Assembly (NCBI GenBank): GCA_937949545.1
Contig: CALEDR010000037.1
Span: 1 to 64,000, forward strand
Source of the DNA: an uncultured Phycisphaerae bacterium
Lineage (GTDB): Bacteria; Planctomycetota; Phycisphaerae; Sedimentisphaerales; Anaerohalosphaeraceae
Length of the DNA: 64,000 nucleotides
Direction of reading: 5' to 3'
Positions 52,551 through 61,404 of this stretch are shown in pieces; the stretch's first letter is position 1; every line of letters begins with the position of its first letter. The position numbers were made by a program, and so were the translations under genes. Under the pieces are notes generated by a model. That model did no database searches, was not told where the DNA came from, and saw only the letters and a program-made list of their open reading frames with translations.

Positions 52551-54755
52551 TTACGGACGGCACTGGGGGTACAAACCGCAGTCCAGCCAGGCAGCCGCCA
52601 GCGCCGCCAAATCTCCCAGGTCGACCCTGCAGTTCCTGTCATAATCAAACCCGGATGCATAGGGCTCGATGCAGGCGCTGCGTCCGCTGCCGGCATAAAA
52701 AAGATCGGCTACAGCATAATTGTCTAAAACATAGTTGTAAATCCGCAAGTCGTCCAAAGCCCCTCCATAGAAGGAACTGAGGATTGTTCGATCTGCGGCG
52801 GTGCGAATTGCCCCGATGATGGAGCTTCGCTCCCAGGGGGCAAAGACCGCCGGGGAATCGGCTGTCGCGGAAGCGACCTGCACTCCGTCCACATACACAA
52901 TCAGGCGGCCGCCGGTCTGCCAGGTGGCTGCGACATGATGCCACTGATTGTCAACCATCGTAGAGATTCCGGTCGGCCGGCCCTCTGCTGCTCCGACATC
53001 CGCCGGCGTACCTGTCCCGGTTTGTCCTCGCACATGAATTCGGGCATTCGAAGCGGTTCCGGCCGTCAGACTCAGACCATACCCGGTCAAGCCGGTGGTT
53101 CCGAGATTGTCATTGTAGTTCGAATACAGCATTCCCGGCTGAATGGCTTTCACCCAGCAGCTGATAGTCCCGCTGTCCATTCCGCCGCCGAGCCCCCCGT
53201 TGGGGTAAGCCGACGTATCCAGTTCGATATACTGATTGATGCCGTTGAAGGCCGCCGCCCGGCTGCCGACAATGCCGTCCACAAAAACAGGTCCCGCCGG
53301 GGAATTCGGGTCAGCGCTGCGGCCGATTCCATGATGAGTTCCGACAGAATCGAGGAAATTGTTCTCAAACTCATAACGTGCCAGGAGCTTTTTGATGACA
53401 AGACTGGCTGAGTTGGACTGTATGGCAGGATCCGGTCCATTCGTCAAAAGGCAATAATACCAGGCCTGATCACTCTGCTCGGCGGTGGTGATTGTCAATG
53501 TCGTGGTATACACGCCGTTCGCAAGCCCGGTGGTGATGTTGAAACGTCCTCCGGAAGCAACCGGCGTACCCGGCTGGATGCCGTCAGATTTCATCCACAC
53601 GACGGTTGGGGATGCCACACTGGTAAACAGCACGGTGAATGAAGCTGTTTCAGACGGGAACACCTGGACAGAATTCGGCTGCTGAACAATTGCCGGAATC
53701 GAGCGAACCGTCTCAAAGGACCAAACCGAACCTCGAATCGTATTCGGATCGGTTGGCGAAGAATTGTTCACGCTTTCATCAACCCGCCAGTAATACGTTT
53801 TATCCATCGCCAGCAGAATCGGAGGATAGCAGCTGTCTGTCGGGTTTCCGCTGGCCGGCACTGTCATCGGGCTGACGGCGGCCAGATTGGGATCACCTTC
53901 TCGGAAATACACATAATGCTTGGTGATCAGCGGGTTGGGGTTGGCTGGATTCAACGGGTCAACCCCGGTGTTCCAGGTCAGCGTTGTGTTCAGCGGAACA
54001 TTGACGGTTTTGTCCGCCGGAACAGGATTATGGGCTTCAAAAGGAAGGGCCTTGTTGGTCAAATCCGTGCCGGGGCTGATGTGAATGTTATCAAAGAGGA
54101 TCTGGCTTGTGCCCTGGGACTGGGTCACAAACCGGTCCAGCGCATTGTTATGGACGGCACGAAACGCGTACGAATCTCCTACTTTGTCTGACGGACCGGC
54201 GTTTCCAAGCCCGGTGTTGACATACAATTCAAATCTCTTTGTGGCATGATTGGCGACAATCCAGACATTATACCAGGTATTGGCCGTTATCGGTCTGGAA
54301 GGGCCCCAGTTTGCCGCCGAGCCGTCTCGAGCCTGAATACCGCCGTTATTGACGCGGACAAACGTCGAAATGGAGGCCCAGCAGTTTGCCGGCGGGACAT
54401 CCAAATCAATCAGACCAAACGCTGTATTGGGAGCGGTCGGGGAGCTGACGGTTGTGAAAATTCGTAAAAACAGCGTTTTTGTTTGGCCGTTTTCAACAAT
54501 GGCATCCCCGCTTAAAATGCCGTAAACACCATTATTATTATTGGATTCCGTCACTCCCAGAACTTTGTTGTCCGGATTGAGCGGATCCCCCCGAATAACC
54601 GCAAGCGAAGGACTGGCTATTCCCTTCCAGTTGGTCGTTACGGTGTCAACCGGTCCCGTGCTGTACTTGTCAAAGTTATCTACCAACACTGCGGGAGAAA
54701 ATCCGGGTATTCCAAACCCAAACAGGAAATACAGGAACCATTTTGTCTTCTTCAT
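52551..54755 (-). CDS. Secreted LamG/Ig-like protein with C-terminal dockerin-like repeat
   Basis: 734 residues. Signal peptide (WFLYFLFGFGIPGFSPA) and then the same N-terminal module as the PEP-CTERM neighbour (VLVDNFDKYSTGPVDTVT, TANTWYNVWIVANHATKRFE). Next come a fibronectin-like segment, YYWRVDESVNNSSPTDPNT, an Ig-like domain (IVQQPNSVQVFPSETASFTV, WYYCLLTNGPDP), a LamG domain (LLARYEFENNFLDSVGTHHG ... LDDLRIYNYVLDN) and a single dockerin-like repeat FDYDRNCRVDLGDLAALAAA. No enzyme motif; probably glycan-binding or cell-surface scaffold. ATG 54755 follows GGAAAGGG. It is the first gene of the cluster and 82 bases from the sigma gene. Confidence 0.85.
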   Translation of the reverse strand: MKKTKWFLYFLFGFGIPGFSPAVLVDNFDKYSTGPVDTVTTNWKGIASPSLAVIRGDPLNPDNKVLGVTESNNNNGVYGILSGDAIVENGQTKTLFLRIFTTVSSPTAPNTAFGLIDLDVPPANCWASISTFVRVNNGGIQARDGSAANWGPSRPITANTWYNVWIVANHATKRFELYVNTGLGNAGPSDKVGDSYAFRAVHNNALDRFVTQSQGTSQILFDNIHISPGTDLTNKALPFEAHNPVPADKTVNVPLNTTLTWNTGVDPLNPANPNPLITKHYVYFREGDPNLAAVSPMTVPASGNPTDSCYPPILLAMDKTYYWRVDESVNNSSPTDPNTIRGSVWSFETVRSIPAIVQQPNSVQVFPSETASFTVLFTSVASPTVVWMKSDGIQPGTPVASGGRFNITTGLANGVYTTTLTITTAEQSDQAWYYCLLTNGPDPAIQSNSASLVIKKLLARYEFENNFLDSVGTHHGIGRSADPNSPAGPVFVDGIVGSRAAAFNGINQYIELDTSAYPNGGLGGGMDSGTISCWVKAIQPGMLYSNYNDNLGTTGLTGYGLSLTAGTASNARIHVRGQTGTGTPADVGAAEGRPTGISTMVDNQWHHVAATWQTGGRLIVYVDGVQVASATADSPAVFAPWERSSIIGAIRTAADRTILSSFYGGALDDLRIYNYVLDNYAVADLFYAGSGRSACIEPYASGFDYDRNCRVDLGDLAALAAAWLDCGLYPQCRP

Positions 54756-55452
54756 GCTCATCCCTTTCCGAAACGTCAGCCCCTCGCTCTTTTCTTCTTT
54801 TCCATTTGCCTCAAAACACTCGAATCGCATAATAAAACCACATTTGATAAGAAATTTTCTTAGAGATTTTAGGATTATTTTTGAGAACTACTAACTATCT
54901 ATTGTCTCTCTATATTTAGGTGTTTGTTGGGTCTGATCACTTTTTCTGCTTTTTTTGAGCTGTCTGCTGTTTTCTCAAACCCTGTGTGATTCGGTTTTTG
55001 TTTCGACAAAAAGCGGTTGCAGCATCGAGCGGCTGTTAGGATGCGAAAGGACGGATGATGCAGGTTTATCTGAACAACAGAGGCACCTGCCGATGTTTTA
55101 TTGAGGGGAATCTAATTTTTGTTGAAATAGTTAATCTGCTTTCCGGTTGTCTGTTATTTTGGGGGAAATCATTTTTAGGCGTACTGGAGGGTGGAGTAAA
55201 GAGGGTGCCTGTTGGAGATTGAGCAAGTGCGGTTGGAAAAATCCTTTCGAGAGAAACGACGGATAGATATCGAATCTCTCACGAGTCGCTTTCAAGGCCG
55301 TTTGAACCAGGACACCCGGCAATTGGGTTATCATTCATTTCTCTTGAGCAGACGTCCTCGATAAAAATCCTCAGAATTTCAAAATCAAAGATTGAAATAA
55401 AACAGTTAGCTTTGTAATTTGATCTGTCGATAAAGCAGACGGAGTTCTTTAT
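54756..55452 (+). other. 697-base gap before the CRISPR locus, no firm gene
   Basis: AT-rich. Contents: a hairpin TTTTTGT-TTCG-ACAAAAA (54995-55012); a possible small frame from ATG 55055 to 55222 (55 residues, GAAAGGA ahead, MMQVYLNNRGTCRCFIEG at its start); a second overlapping frame 55212-55364 reading EIEQVRLEKSFREKRRIDIE then SLTSRFQGRLNQDTRQLGYH, charged and helical like real protein but with only a TTG/CTG start. The latter may be the remnant of a lost gene next to the cas operon. A candidate cas promoter lies at 55392-55420. Confidence 0.3.
55392..55420 (+). promoter_or_regulatory. Candidate promoter of the cas operon
   Basis: TTGAAA (55392-55397), 17-base spacer and TAATTT (55415-55420), about 30 bases before the cas6 GTG. 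Confidence 0.4.
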
Positions 55453-56502
55453 GTGAGGATGGAGAGAAAACAGAAGGAATCCGCAGGCGGGGCTGTCTCA
55501 TCGCAAGAGTCCTGCTCGCTGGAGAAAGGAAAAGGTCAGAAGGCAGAGGGGCCGTTCGGAGCTGTTCTTCCATTTGCAGAAGTCCAAATCGAAGGACGGT
55601 TTGAGGGCAAAGGGGGTCTGCCGCCGTTTCGGGGGGCTACGCTGCGAGGCGGGTTGGGGTACCATCTCAAGCAGACGGTTTGTCATCGAAAGCAAAGTAC
55701 CTGTCAGGACTGTATTGTTCGGACCACCTGCGCTTACAGCTGCATCTTTGAAGGAATTCCCCCGCAGGACCGGCAGATGATGCGGCTTTATCCCTATGTC
55801 CCGCAGCCCTTTACGCTGCTGGTCAATTCGGAGGACCCTGCTCAAATTGAGCCGGGCAATCCGTTTTCTTTCGGCATGCGTCTTTTCGGCAGGGCCATCG
55901 AGCTGTTTCCTTATATTGCCTACAGTTTCATCGAAATGGGCAAAGAGGGTCTCGGCAAAGACCGGATTCCTTTCCAAATTACCCGGATTGTCCAGCCGTC
56001 CTTTGGAGCGGAGATTTATCATGAGCAGGGGGCCTGCCTCCATAAGGTTCAAACGGAGTATCCGCAAAATCTGCTTCCAGCCTGCAAACGCATCCGAGTC
56101 GAATTTGTCACCCCAGTGCGTCTTCGGGTAAACGGCCGGGAGCCGTCTACGCTCCGGTTCGAAAATTTGATTCGTGCGATTGTCCGCAGGTTTTCTATTT
56201 TGACCTATTTCTATGGGACGCCGACAGAAAATCTTTCTATTGATTATTCGGCAGTTGCAGCCGTGACATCAGTTTGCAGTCAAACCAAACCAATCGAATT
56301 CCGACGCTTTTCCGGCAGACAGAAACGCCCTGTTAAGATGAGCGGGCTTGTCGGGAGTGCGATTTATGAGGGCAATCTGGAGCCGTTTCTGCCCTGGCTT
56401 TCGATAGCCCGGATTATCGGTGTTGGAAAGGCGACCAGCTTTGGCTTCGGCCGCATCCAGATAACCCCTTTGCAACCAGATAACCCCTTTGCAAGAGGAT
56501 AA
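55453..56502 (+). CDS. cas6: CRISPR pre-crRNA endoribonuclease Cas6 (DUF2276 type)
   Basis: 349 residues. RAMP-fold endonuclease that cuts each repeat to make crRNAs. The N-terminal half has FRGATLRGGLGYHLKQTVC followed by a cysteine cluster (Cys77, 84, 87, 93, 97: CHRKQSTCQDC, TCAYSC), the 'CxxC..CxY' element typical of this Cas6 branch. The C-terminal half has ITRIVQPSFGAE, RIRVEFVTPVRLRVNG and the glycine-rich loop IIGVGKATSFGFGRIQI, which grips RNA. GTG 55453 is 8 bases after GGAG; ATG two codons later is possible. First gene of the cas operon, 2 bases before cas10. Confidence 0.9.
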   Translation: MRMERKQKESAGGAVSSQESCSLEKGKGQKAEGPFGAVLPFAEVQIEGRFEGKGGLPPFRGATLRGGLGYHLKQTVCHRKQSTCQDCIVRTTCAYSCIFEGIPPQDRQMMRLYPYVPQPFTLLVNSEDPAQIEPGNPFSFGMRLFGRAIELFPYIAYSFIEMGKEGLGKDRIPFQITRIVQPSFGAEIYHEQGACLHKVQTEYPQNLLPACKRIRVEFVTPVRLRVNGREPSTLRFENLIRAIVRRFSILTYFYGTPTENLSIDYSAVAAVTSVCSQTKPIEFRRFSGRQKRPVKMSGLVGSAIYEGNLEPFLPWLSIARIIGVGKATSFGFGRIQITPLQPDNPFARG

Positions 56503-56504
56503 AC

Positions 56505-59075
56505 ATGATGCAGAAAGAATTGATTGAACTGTGTATCGGGGCCATCCTCCACGACATCGGTAAAATTGGCGAACGAGCCCGTATCGGCCTTTCCCCTCAA
56601 TCGGAAGGAATAAAATCTTATATTTGTCCAACAGGAAAAGACGGCTCTTACGGCTATCTTCACGCTGCCTGCACCAACGAATTTATGGAAAAGATAACAA
56701 ACAAGCTGCCGCGTGAACTGGACCCCTCAAAAATCGCCAACATCGCCTCCTATCACCACAAGCCCAATCACAATGAACCTCTTCAATTCATTGTTCAGAC
56801 GGCCGATCGGCTTTCCGCCGGACAAGACCGGGCGGATGAGCAAAAAGACGATTCCGCTGTTCCCCGCGATGCAGGAATACGCGATTTTGCCAACAGCATC
56901 TTTGCCGGGATTGTTCCGATCGTCAAAAAGGATTGGAAAAAATCTGAGTCTGTCCATCTGCCGCTGATTCCTTTGGAACTGAATGAAAAAGTCTTCCCCT
57001 GTTCCGCTTCTGCGAATCCTGTTGAGGGTCATAACCTTCTGTGGAATAGTATCTTAAAACATTTTGAGCAGTTGGAGCCGACGAATCCTGCTTTGTTTAT
57101 TAACCAGCTGATTTGGGTCTTCGGACTTTATTCCTGGTCTGTGCGGAGTCATCGAAGCCAGTTTGCGGAAATTTCGTTGCTGGATCACTCCCTGACGACG
57201 GCGGCTCTTGCCTGTGCCCTTTATCAGTACCACATTCAGAAGGGCACCCTGAACGAAAAAGACATTCAGGATGACAAACCCGAGAAATTCCGCATTGTGC
57301 AGGGTGATCTGAGCGGCATCCAATCATATTTGTATGATGCCGCTTTGGACAATCCATCCGGCCTGAGCAAACGCCTCCGCGCCAAGTCTTTTTATTTGAG
57401 TTTGATTACGCGTCTGGCGGGCTCGCTGCTCCTTCAGAAGGTCGGCCTGCCGGAGGTCAACCGCATCATCGATGCGGGCGGAAACTTTACCCTGCTTGTC
57501 CACAATACACCCGATTGCCTCAATTCTCTTAAAGAAGCCCAAAAGCAGATTGACGACTGGTTCCGGCGTGCCTTTGCCGGCAAACTCCATCTGAATCTGT
57601 GCTATGAAACTGAATTAAGCAGCAACGATTTCAAAAAGGAACGTTTTTGCGAAATCCAGAAGAAACTGGCCTGGCAGATGGATCATGCCAAAAAACAGCC
57701 CCAAAAAGCCGTCCTAACTAACAACGGATCCTGGAACCCTGACGCCTTCCTCCCTCAAATTGACCCCTCCCTTCTTCCCAAAAACACTGCAGAAGAAGGG
57801 GAAAATGCCGAGGAACTGCCGGAAAACAAATTTTTTGAAGAATTGGGGAGAAAACTGACCAGCGGAAACTTCCTGATTGTTTCCAGGGCTGCTCTTCCGG
57901 ACGCCTTCAGCGAAGAGCTGGCTCGTTTGCCGCTGGCCCATCCGTTTGGTGCCTTCTATTTTGCCGTCAAAGCAGCCCCGGCCGCTTCCGCCGACATTGT
58001 CGGCTGCTTCGAGCTGGTCCCGGGCAAAGAATCCAAACCCCTCAGTCAAACCCGCTGCGGCCTTCTGCTTGCCAACTACATTCCTCGACAGACCGAGCAG
58101 GACCGGCCGCTTTATGAATTTCCGGAGATTGCAGACTGGCTCCGGCAGCAGTTCACAGAGGAGAACGAATCCCTTTACCGCAGCGGCGAGCCCAAAACCT
58201 TTGCTCAGCTCTGTGCCGATTCGTTCAGAATCTGCAAAACAGGAGAGAAAATTGAGGTCAAAGGCGAGCCCCTGCTGGCTGTCCTGAAGGCCGACGTAGA
58301 CCGCTTGGGCATGCTCTTTTCCAAAACCCTCGAAAACGCCAAAGCCCCGCTGAGCTGGTATATCTCTCTGTCCCGGCAGCTGAACCTGTTCTTCTGCGGC
58401 ATCCTGCCCGGCTGGTTCCTCAATCCGCCGAAGGAAAATCCTGATTTTCGGAATATTTATACCGTCTATGCGGGCGGCGACGACCTCCTTTTGGTCGGGC
58501 CATGGACAACAATGCTCCAATTTGCCTGTTTCCTCCATCAGCAATTCAAAAAATACGTCTGCGGTCATCCGGAAATCTCTATTTCCGCCGGCATTGCCCT
58601 CTGCCACAGCCGCTTCCCTCTTTCTCAGGCCGCCAAACAGGCCAAGGAGGCCCTCGACAAGGCCAAGGAAAACAGAGACCGCATCTGTGTCTTTAACACC
58701 GTTCTCACCTGGGAGGCCTTCGAGCAGGCGATTGGACGGGATGCCGGCTTTTTTGATCAGATGATAACAGAAGAGGGTGCAGAGGGCATCAAGGCCGCCA
58801 AGGGCTTTGTCTATCGCCTCATCCAATATGCGAAAACGGCTGAAGAGTGCGCCGATGCGGGCAAAACGCCGGTCAATCTCCGCAAGCTCCTCTGGCGTTC
58901 GCACCTGAGGTATGACATCGCCCGAAATGTCAAACTTCTTGATAAAAACAACAGCCAACCCCAAGGCCTCCAGCGTCTCGAAGAACTGACCGCCCTCACG
59001 GCCGATGATGCAGGAAAAGACAAAATCCGGCGCCTCAAAGTCGCCGCAACATACTGTCTCTATCTAAACCGTTAA
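56505..59075 (+). CDS. cas10: Type III-A CRISPR large subunit Cas10/Csm1
   Basis: 856 residues. N-terminal HD nuclease motif His16-Asp17 in AILHDIGKIGERA, for target-activated ssDNA cutting, with IASYHHKP as the second metal-ligand region. The palm domains follow: the polymerase-type motif is AGGDDLLLVGPW with Gly657-Asp660, so synthesis of cyclic oligoadenylate second messenger is predicted. ISISAGIALCHSRFPLSQAA, then KQAKEALDKAKE, is the conserved stretch after GGDD. The C-terminal helical domain interacts with Csm2. ATG 56505 follows AGAGGA. Base use is C-ending and GC-rich, unlike csm2. Signalling partner (csm6) is not inside the window. Confidence 0.96.
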   Translation: MMQKELIELCIGAILHDIGKIGERARIGLSPQSEGIKSYICPTGKDGSYGYLHAACTNEFMEKITNKLPRELDPSKIANIASYHHKPNHNEPLQFIVQTADRLSAGQDRADEQKDDSAVPRDAGIRDFANSIFAGIVPIVKKDWKKSESVHLPLIPLELNEKVFPCSASANPVEGHNLLWNSILKHFEQLEPTNPALFINQLIWVFGLYSWSVRSHRSQFAEISLLDHSLTTAALACALYQYHIQKGTLNEKDIQDDKPEKFRIVQGDLSGIQSYLYDAALDNPSGLSKRLRAKSFYLSLITRLAGSLLLQKVGLPEVNRIIDAGGNFTLLVHNTPDCLNSLKEAQKQIDDWFRRAFAGKLHLNLCYETELSSNDFKKERFCEIQKKLAWQMDHAKKQPQKAVLTNNGSWNPDAFLPQIDPSLLPKNTAEEGENAEELPENKFFEELGRKLTSGNFLIVSRAALPDAFSEELARLPLAHPFGAFYFAVKAAPAASADIVGCFELVPGKESKPLSQTRCGLLLANYIPRQTEQDRPLYEFPEIADWLRQQFTEENESLYRSGEPKTFAQLCADSFRICKTGEKIEVKGEPLLAVLKADVDRLGMLFSKTLENAKAPLSWYISLSRQLNLFFCGILPGWFLNPPKENPDFRNIYTVYAGGDDLLLVGPWTTMLQFACFLHQQFKKYVCGHPEISISAGIALCHSRFPLSQAAKQAKEALDKAKENRDRICVFNTVLTWEAFEQAIGRDAGFFDQMITEEGAEGIKAAKGFVYRLIQYAKTAEECADAGKTPVNLRKLLWRSHLRYDIARNVKLLDKNNSQPQGLQRLEELTALTADDAGKDKIRRLKVAATYCLYLNR

Positions 59076-59098
59076 CCTATTTTTGGAGGATTTTAGTT

Positions 59099-59572
59099 AT
59101 GAATAATTCAAACCAGAGAAGCGCGGGTAGCAACCCACAAAGTAAAAAGGATCCCTCTGCCGTTAAAGTAGTTTACTATAAAGATAAGGCCAGGAAAATA
59201 CTTGACCCGGATCTTCTGGATCAGAAAGCCCAAGAGCAAGCCAACAAGTTTCCTGATGTCAATGATAAAAATACAAAAGACAAGCTTTCCAAAAGTCAAA
59301 TCCGGAGATTTTTCGGTGCAATTAAAAATTTGCATTTTCAGCTGGAAAATGGAAGACCGTGGGAGCAAGTCCTGCCTCTTTTCAAAATGTTTCAAAGCAA
59401 GGTCGCTTATGCCAAGCGTTCCGGCGGGAAGAAAATCCCGAAAGAGTTTGCTGTTTTCCTGGAAGAAAATATAAAGCTTGTCGAGAACGATGAGGATAAC
59501 TTTCGGGCTTTTGTGCTCTATTTTGAGGCGGTTTTAGGTTTTGCATACGGAAACGATAAAATAGGAGATTAA
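59099..59572 (+). CDS. csm2: Type III-A CRISPR small subunit Csm2
   Basis: 157 residues, helical. LSKSQIRRFFGAIKNLHFQ is the conserved first helix of the Csm2 core, followed by PLFKMFQSKVAYAKRSG and FRAFVLYFEAVLGFAYG. It lines the target-RNA groove of the Csm complex. The first 35 residues are a low-complexity Asn/Ser/Lys tail. TTTGGAGGATTTT gives a strong ribosome site. Its AT-rich codon use differs from cas10 before and csm4 after. Confidence 0.93.
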   Translation: MNNSNQRSAGSNPQSKKDPSAVKVVYYKDKARKILDPDLLDQKAQEQANKFPDVNDKNTKDKLSKSQIRRFFGAIKNLHFQLENGRPWEQVLPLFKMFQSKVAYAKRSGGKKIPKEFAVFLEENIKLVENDEDNFRAFVLYFEAVLGFAYGNDKIGD

Positions 59573-59574
59573 AA

Positions 59575-60306
59575 ATGGAAATGAAACTTCATGAAATCAT
59601 GAAAATGAAACTTCATAAAATCAAAAAGATTGAGGGAAAGATAAAAGTAATTACAGGCCTTCGTATTGGTGGTTCCGTGGAGACTATGGAAATCGGGGGC
59701 ATTGACATGCCCTTGGTCAGAATTTCCGTGAAGGACAAAGAAACGGAAAAAAATCTTCCTTATATCCCGGGTTCTTCTCTCAAAGGAAGAATGCGTTCCT
59801 TAATAGAATGGGCTACTGGGAATCTTTCCTCTGACAAGCGAAAACCCGTGCATCAATGCAACAACAAAGAGTCTTTTTTAAAATGTGAAGTCTGTAGAGT
59901 TTTCGGCATTTCTGCAGACCAGCAGCTTGATGTGGGGCCTACGCGGCTGTTGGTGAGAGACAGTTATCTGTCTGCAGAATGGTATGAGGCGGTAAGGAAC
60001 GGTAAAGACATCACAGAAGTCAAAGTGGAGAACAATATTAACCGAATTACAGCAAAAGCGACTCCTCGGTCAATAGAGCGGGTGGTGCCGGGGGTAACGT
60101 TTGACCTGGACATCGCCTACCGCGTGCTCGATACCGGCGACGGCGGAGCCATCGATGAAAAGTACTTCCAGGATGTTGTCTTGAAGGCCCTGGCCCTGGT
60201 CGAAAAGGATTACCTGGGCGGCTGCGGCTCCCGCGGATGCGGCAAGGTCAAATTCATCGACCTCAAAGACGAAGCCGGAAATTCCCTCACCCTGCCTACA
60301 GTCTGA
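59575..60306 (+). CDS. csm3: Type III-A CRISPR RAMP backbone subunit Csm3 (target RNA nuclease)
   Basis: 243 residues. Forms the helical backbone and cuts target RNA every six bases. The catalytic aspartate is Asp44 in MEIGGIDMPLVR, as in known Csm3. Other family blocks: GLRIGGSVE, LPYIPGSSLKGRMRSLIEW, a zinc-type cluster His93/Cys95/Cys104/Cys107 (HQCNN..CEVC), VENNINRITAKATPRSIERV, LGGCGSRGCGKVKF. The start 59575 follows GGAGATT by 5-8 bases; a second ATG follows at codon 3. The 5' two thirds is AT-rich and the last third GC-rich, with the change near 60065. Confidence 0.96.
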   Translation: MEMKLHEIMKMKLHKIKKIEGKIKVITGLRIGGSVETMEIGGIDMPLVRISVKDKETEKNLPYIPGSSLKGRMRSLIEWATGNLSSDKRKPVHQCNNKESFLKCEVCRVFGISADQQLDVGPTRLLVRDSYLSAEWYEAVRNGKDITEVKVENNINRITAKATPRSIERVVPGVTFDLDIAYRVLDTGDGGAIDEKYFQDVVLKALALVEKDYLGGCGSRGCGKVKFIDLKDEAGNSLTLPTV

Positions 60307-60324
60307 ACGGAAAGGCCCTGACCT

Positions 60325-61404
60325 ATGCAATGGTACGAAATCAAACTGAAGGTGCACACGGCCCTGGGCACCCGGCTGTCGGCCGACACCCTCTTCGGCC
60401 ATCTCTGCTGGGCCATCCGCTATCACGAAGGCGAAGCGGCCCTCACCGAGTTTCTCCGTGCCTATGCCGACGGAGCGCCTCCGCTTCTTTTGTCCGACCC
60501 CTTCCCCGACGGCTTCTGGCCGCTTCCGCACCTGCCCCGGCCGACCCCCGAGCAGGAAAGAAAGCTGCTCGAGAAAATCCGGGGCATCCCAAAGAATGAA
60601 CTGGTAAACCACCTGTATGACGAAAAAGACGGAGAAAAGCAGCTCACACCTCCAAACGAAATCGAGGCCTTCGATATCCTTAAGCGGATGTACAAGCTGT
60701 CCTTTCTGCCGGATGAAGGTTTCCATGCCCTTTGCGGCGGTCTGAGCACCGAGGCCGTCTTTCATTGGTTTCTCGACAACGAATGCGGAAGCCCGAAACT
60801 GCCCAAAGAAACCGTGGTCGCTCATAATACCATCAGCCGTCTGACCGGCACCACCGGCCAGGAAGGGGCCCTCTTTTTCACCAAAGAGTGGCATGTTAAC
60901 CCGTTTGAGCCGCCCGTTTTTCGTCTTTTGGCCGTCTCGGCTCAGTACAGCGGCGAGAGAATCAAGGACCTGTTTGAGCGGGCTCTTGAGGGCGGCTACG
61001 GCAAATACAAATCCCGCGGCAAGGGCAAAGTTTCTGTCGAATCGGTTTCTCCGGCCCTTCTGCCGGCCGCTTCCAAACCCAATGCCGTCCTCCTTCTGGC
61101 CGCTTGTGCCCCGGCCGCCGACGACCCCGCCGAGGGTTTCTGGAAACTTCAAACCAAAATCGGAAAACTCGGCGGCGACTGGGCCGTCGGCCCCCATCCC
61201 AGCGGCGTCCACGATCCCTACAAAAAACCGCTGATCCTTCTGACGGCCGGGTCTATCCTCAAAACCGACAGCCCGCGTCCTTTTTACGGCCGACTCGTCC
61301 AGAACATCCATCGCCACTTCTCGGAAGTTCGTCACTATGCCCTGGCGCCGGCCCTGCCGGTCTGCTGCAATTTTACGGAGGCGTTATGCAACGCTACAAA
61401 ATGA
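60325..61404 (+). CDS. csm4: Type III-A CRISPR RAMP subunit Csm4
   Basis: 359 residues. Caps the 5' handle end of the crRNA next to Cas10. RAMP features: LGTRLSADTLFGHLCWAIRY at the N-terminus (the opening strand-helix of Csm4), KYKSRGKGKVSV and the glycine loop GGYGKYKSRGKG, then TAGSILKTDSPRPFYGRLVQN. Length matches the family. GGAAAGG precedes the ATG. Its 3' end overlaps csm5 by 19 bases. Confidence 0.93.
   Translation: MQWYEIKLKVHTALGTRLSADTLFGHLCWAIRYHEGEAALTEFLRAYADGAPPLLLSDPFPDGFWPLPHLPRPTPEQERKLLEKIRGIPKNELVNHLYDEKDGEKQLTPPNEIEAFDILKRMYKLSFLPDEGFHALCGGLSTEAVFHWFLDNECGSPKLPKETVVAHNTISRLTGTTGQEGALFFTKEWHVNPFEPPVFRLLAVSAQYSGERIKDLFERALEGGYGKYKSRGKGKVSVESVSPALLPAASKPNAVLLLAACAPAADDPAEGFWKLQTKIGKLGGDWAVGPHPSGVHDPYKKPLILLTAGSILKTDSPRPFYGRLVQNIHRHFSEVRHYALAPALPVCCNFTEALCNATK

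Noticed and set aside
57714-58964. 416-codon minus-strand frame opposite cas10
   Set aside because: Shadow; the HD and GGDD motifs of Cas10 lie on the plus strand.
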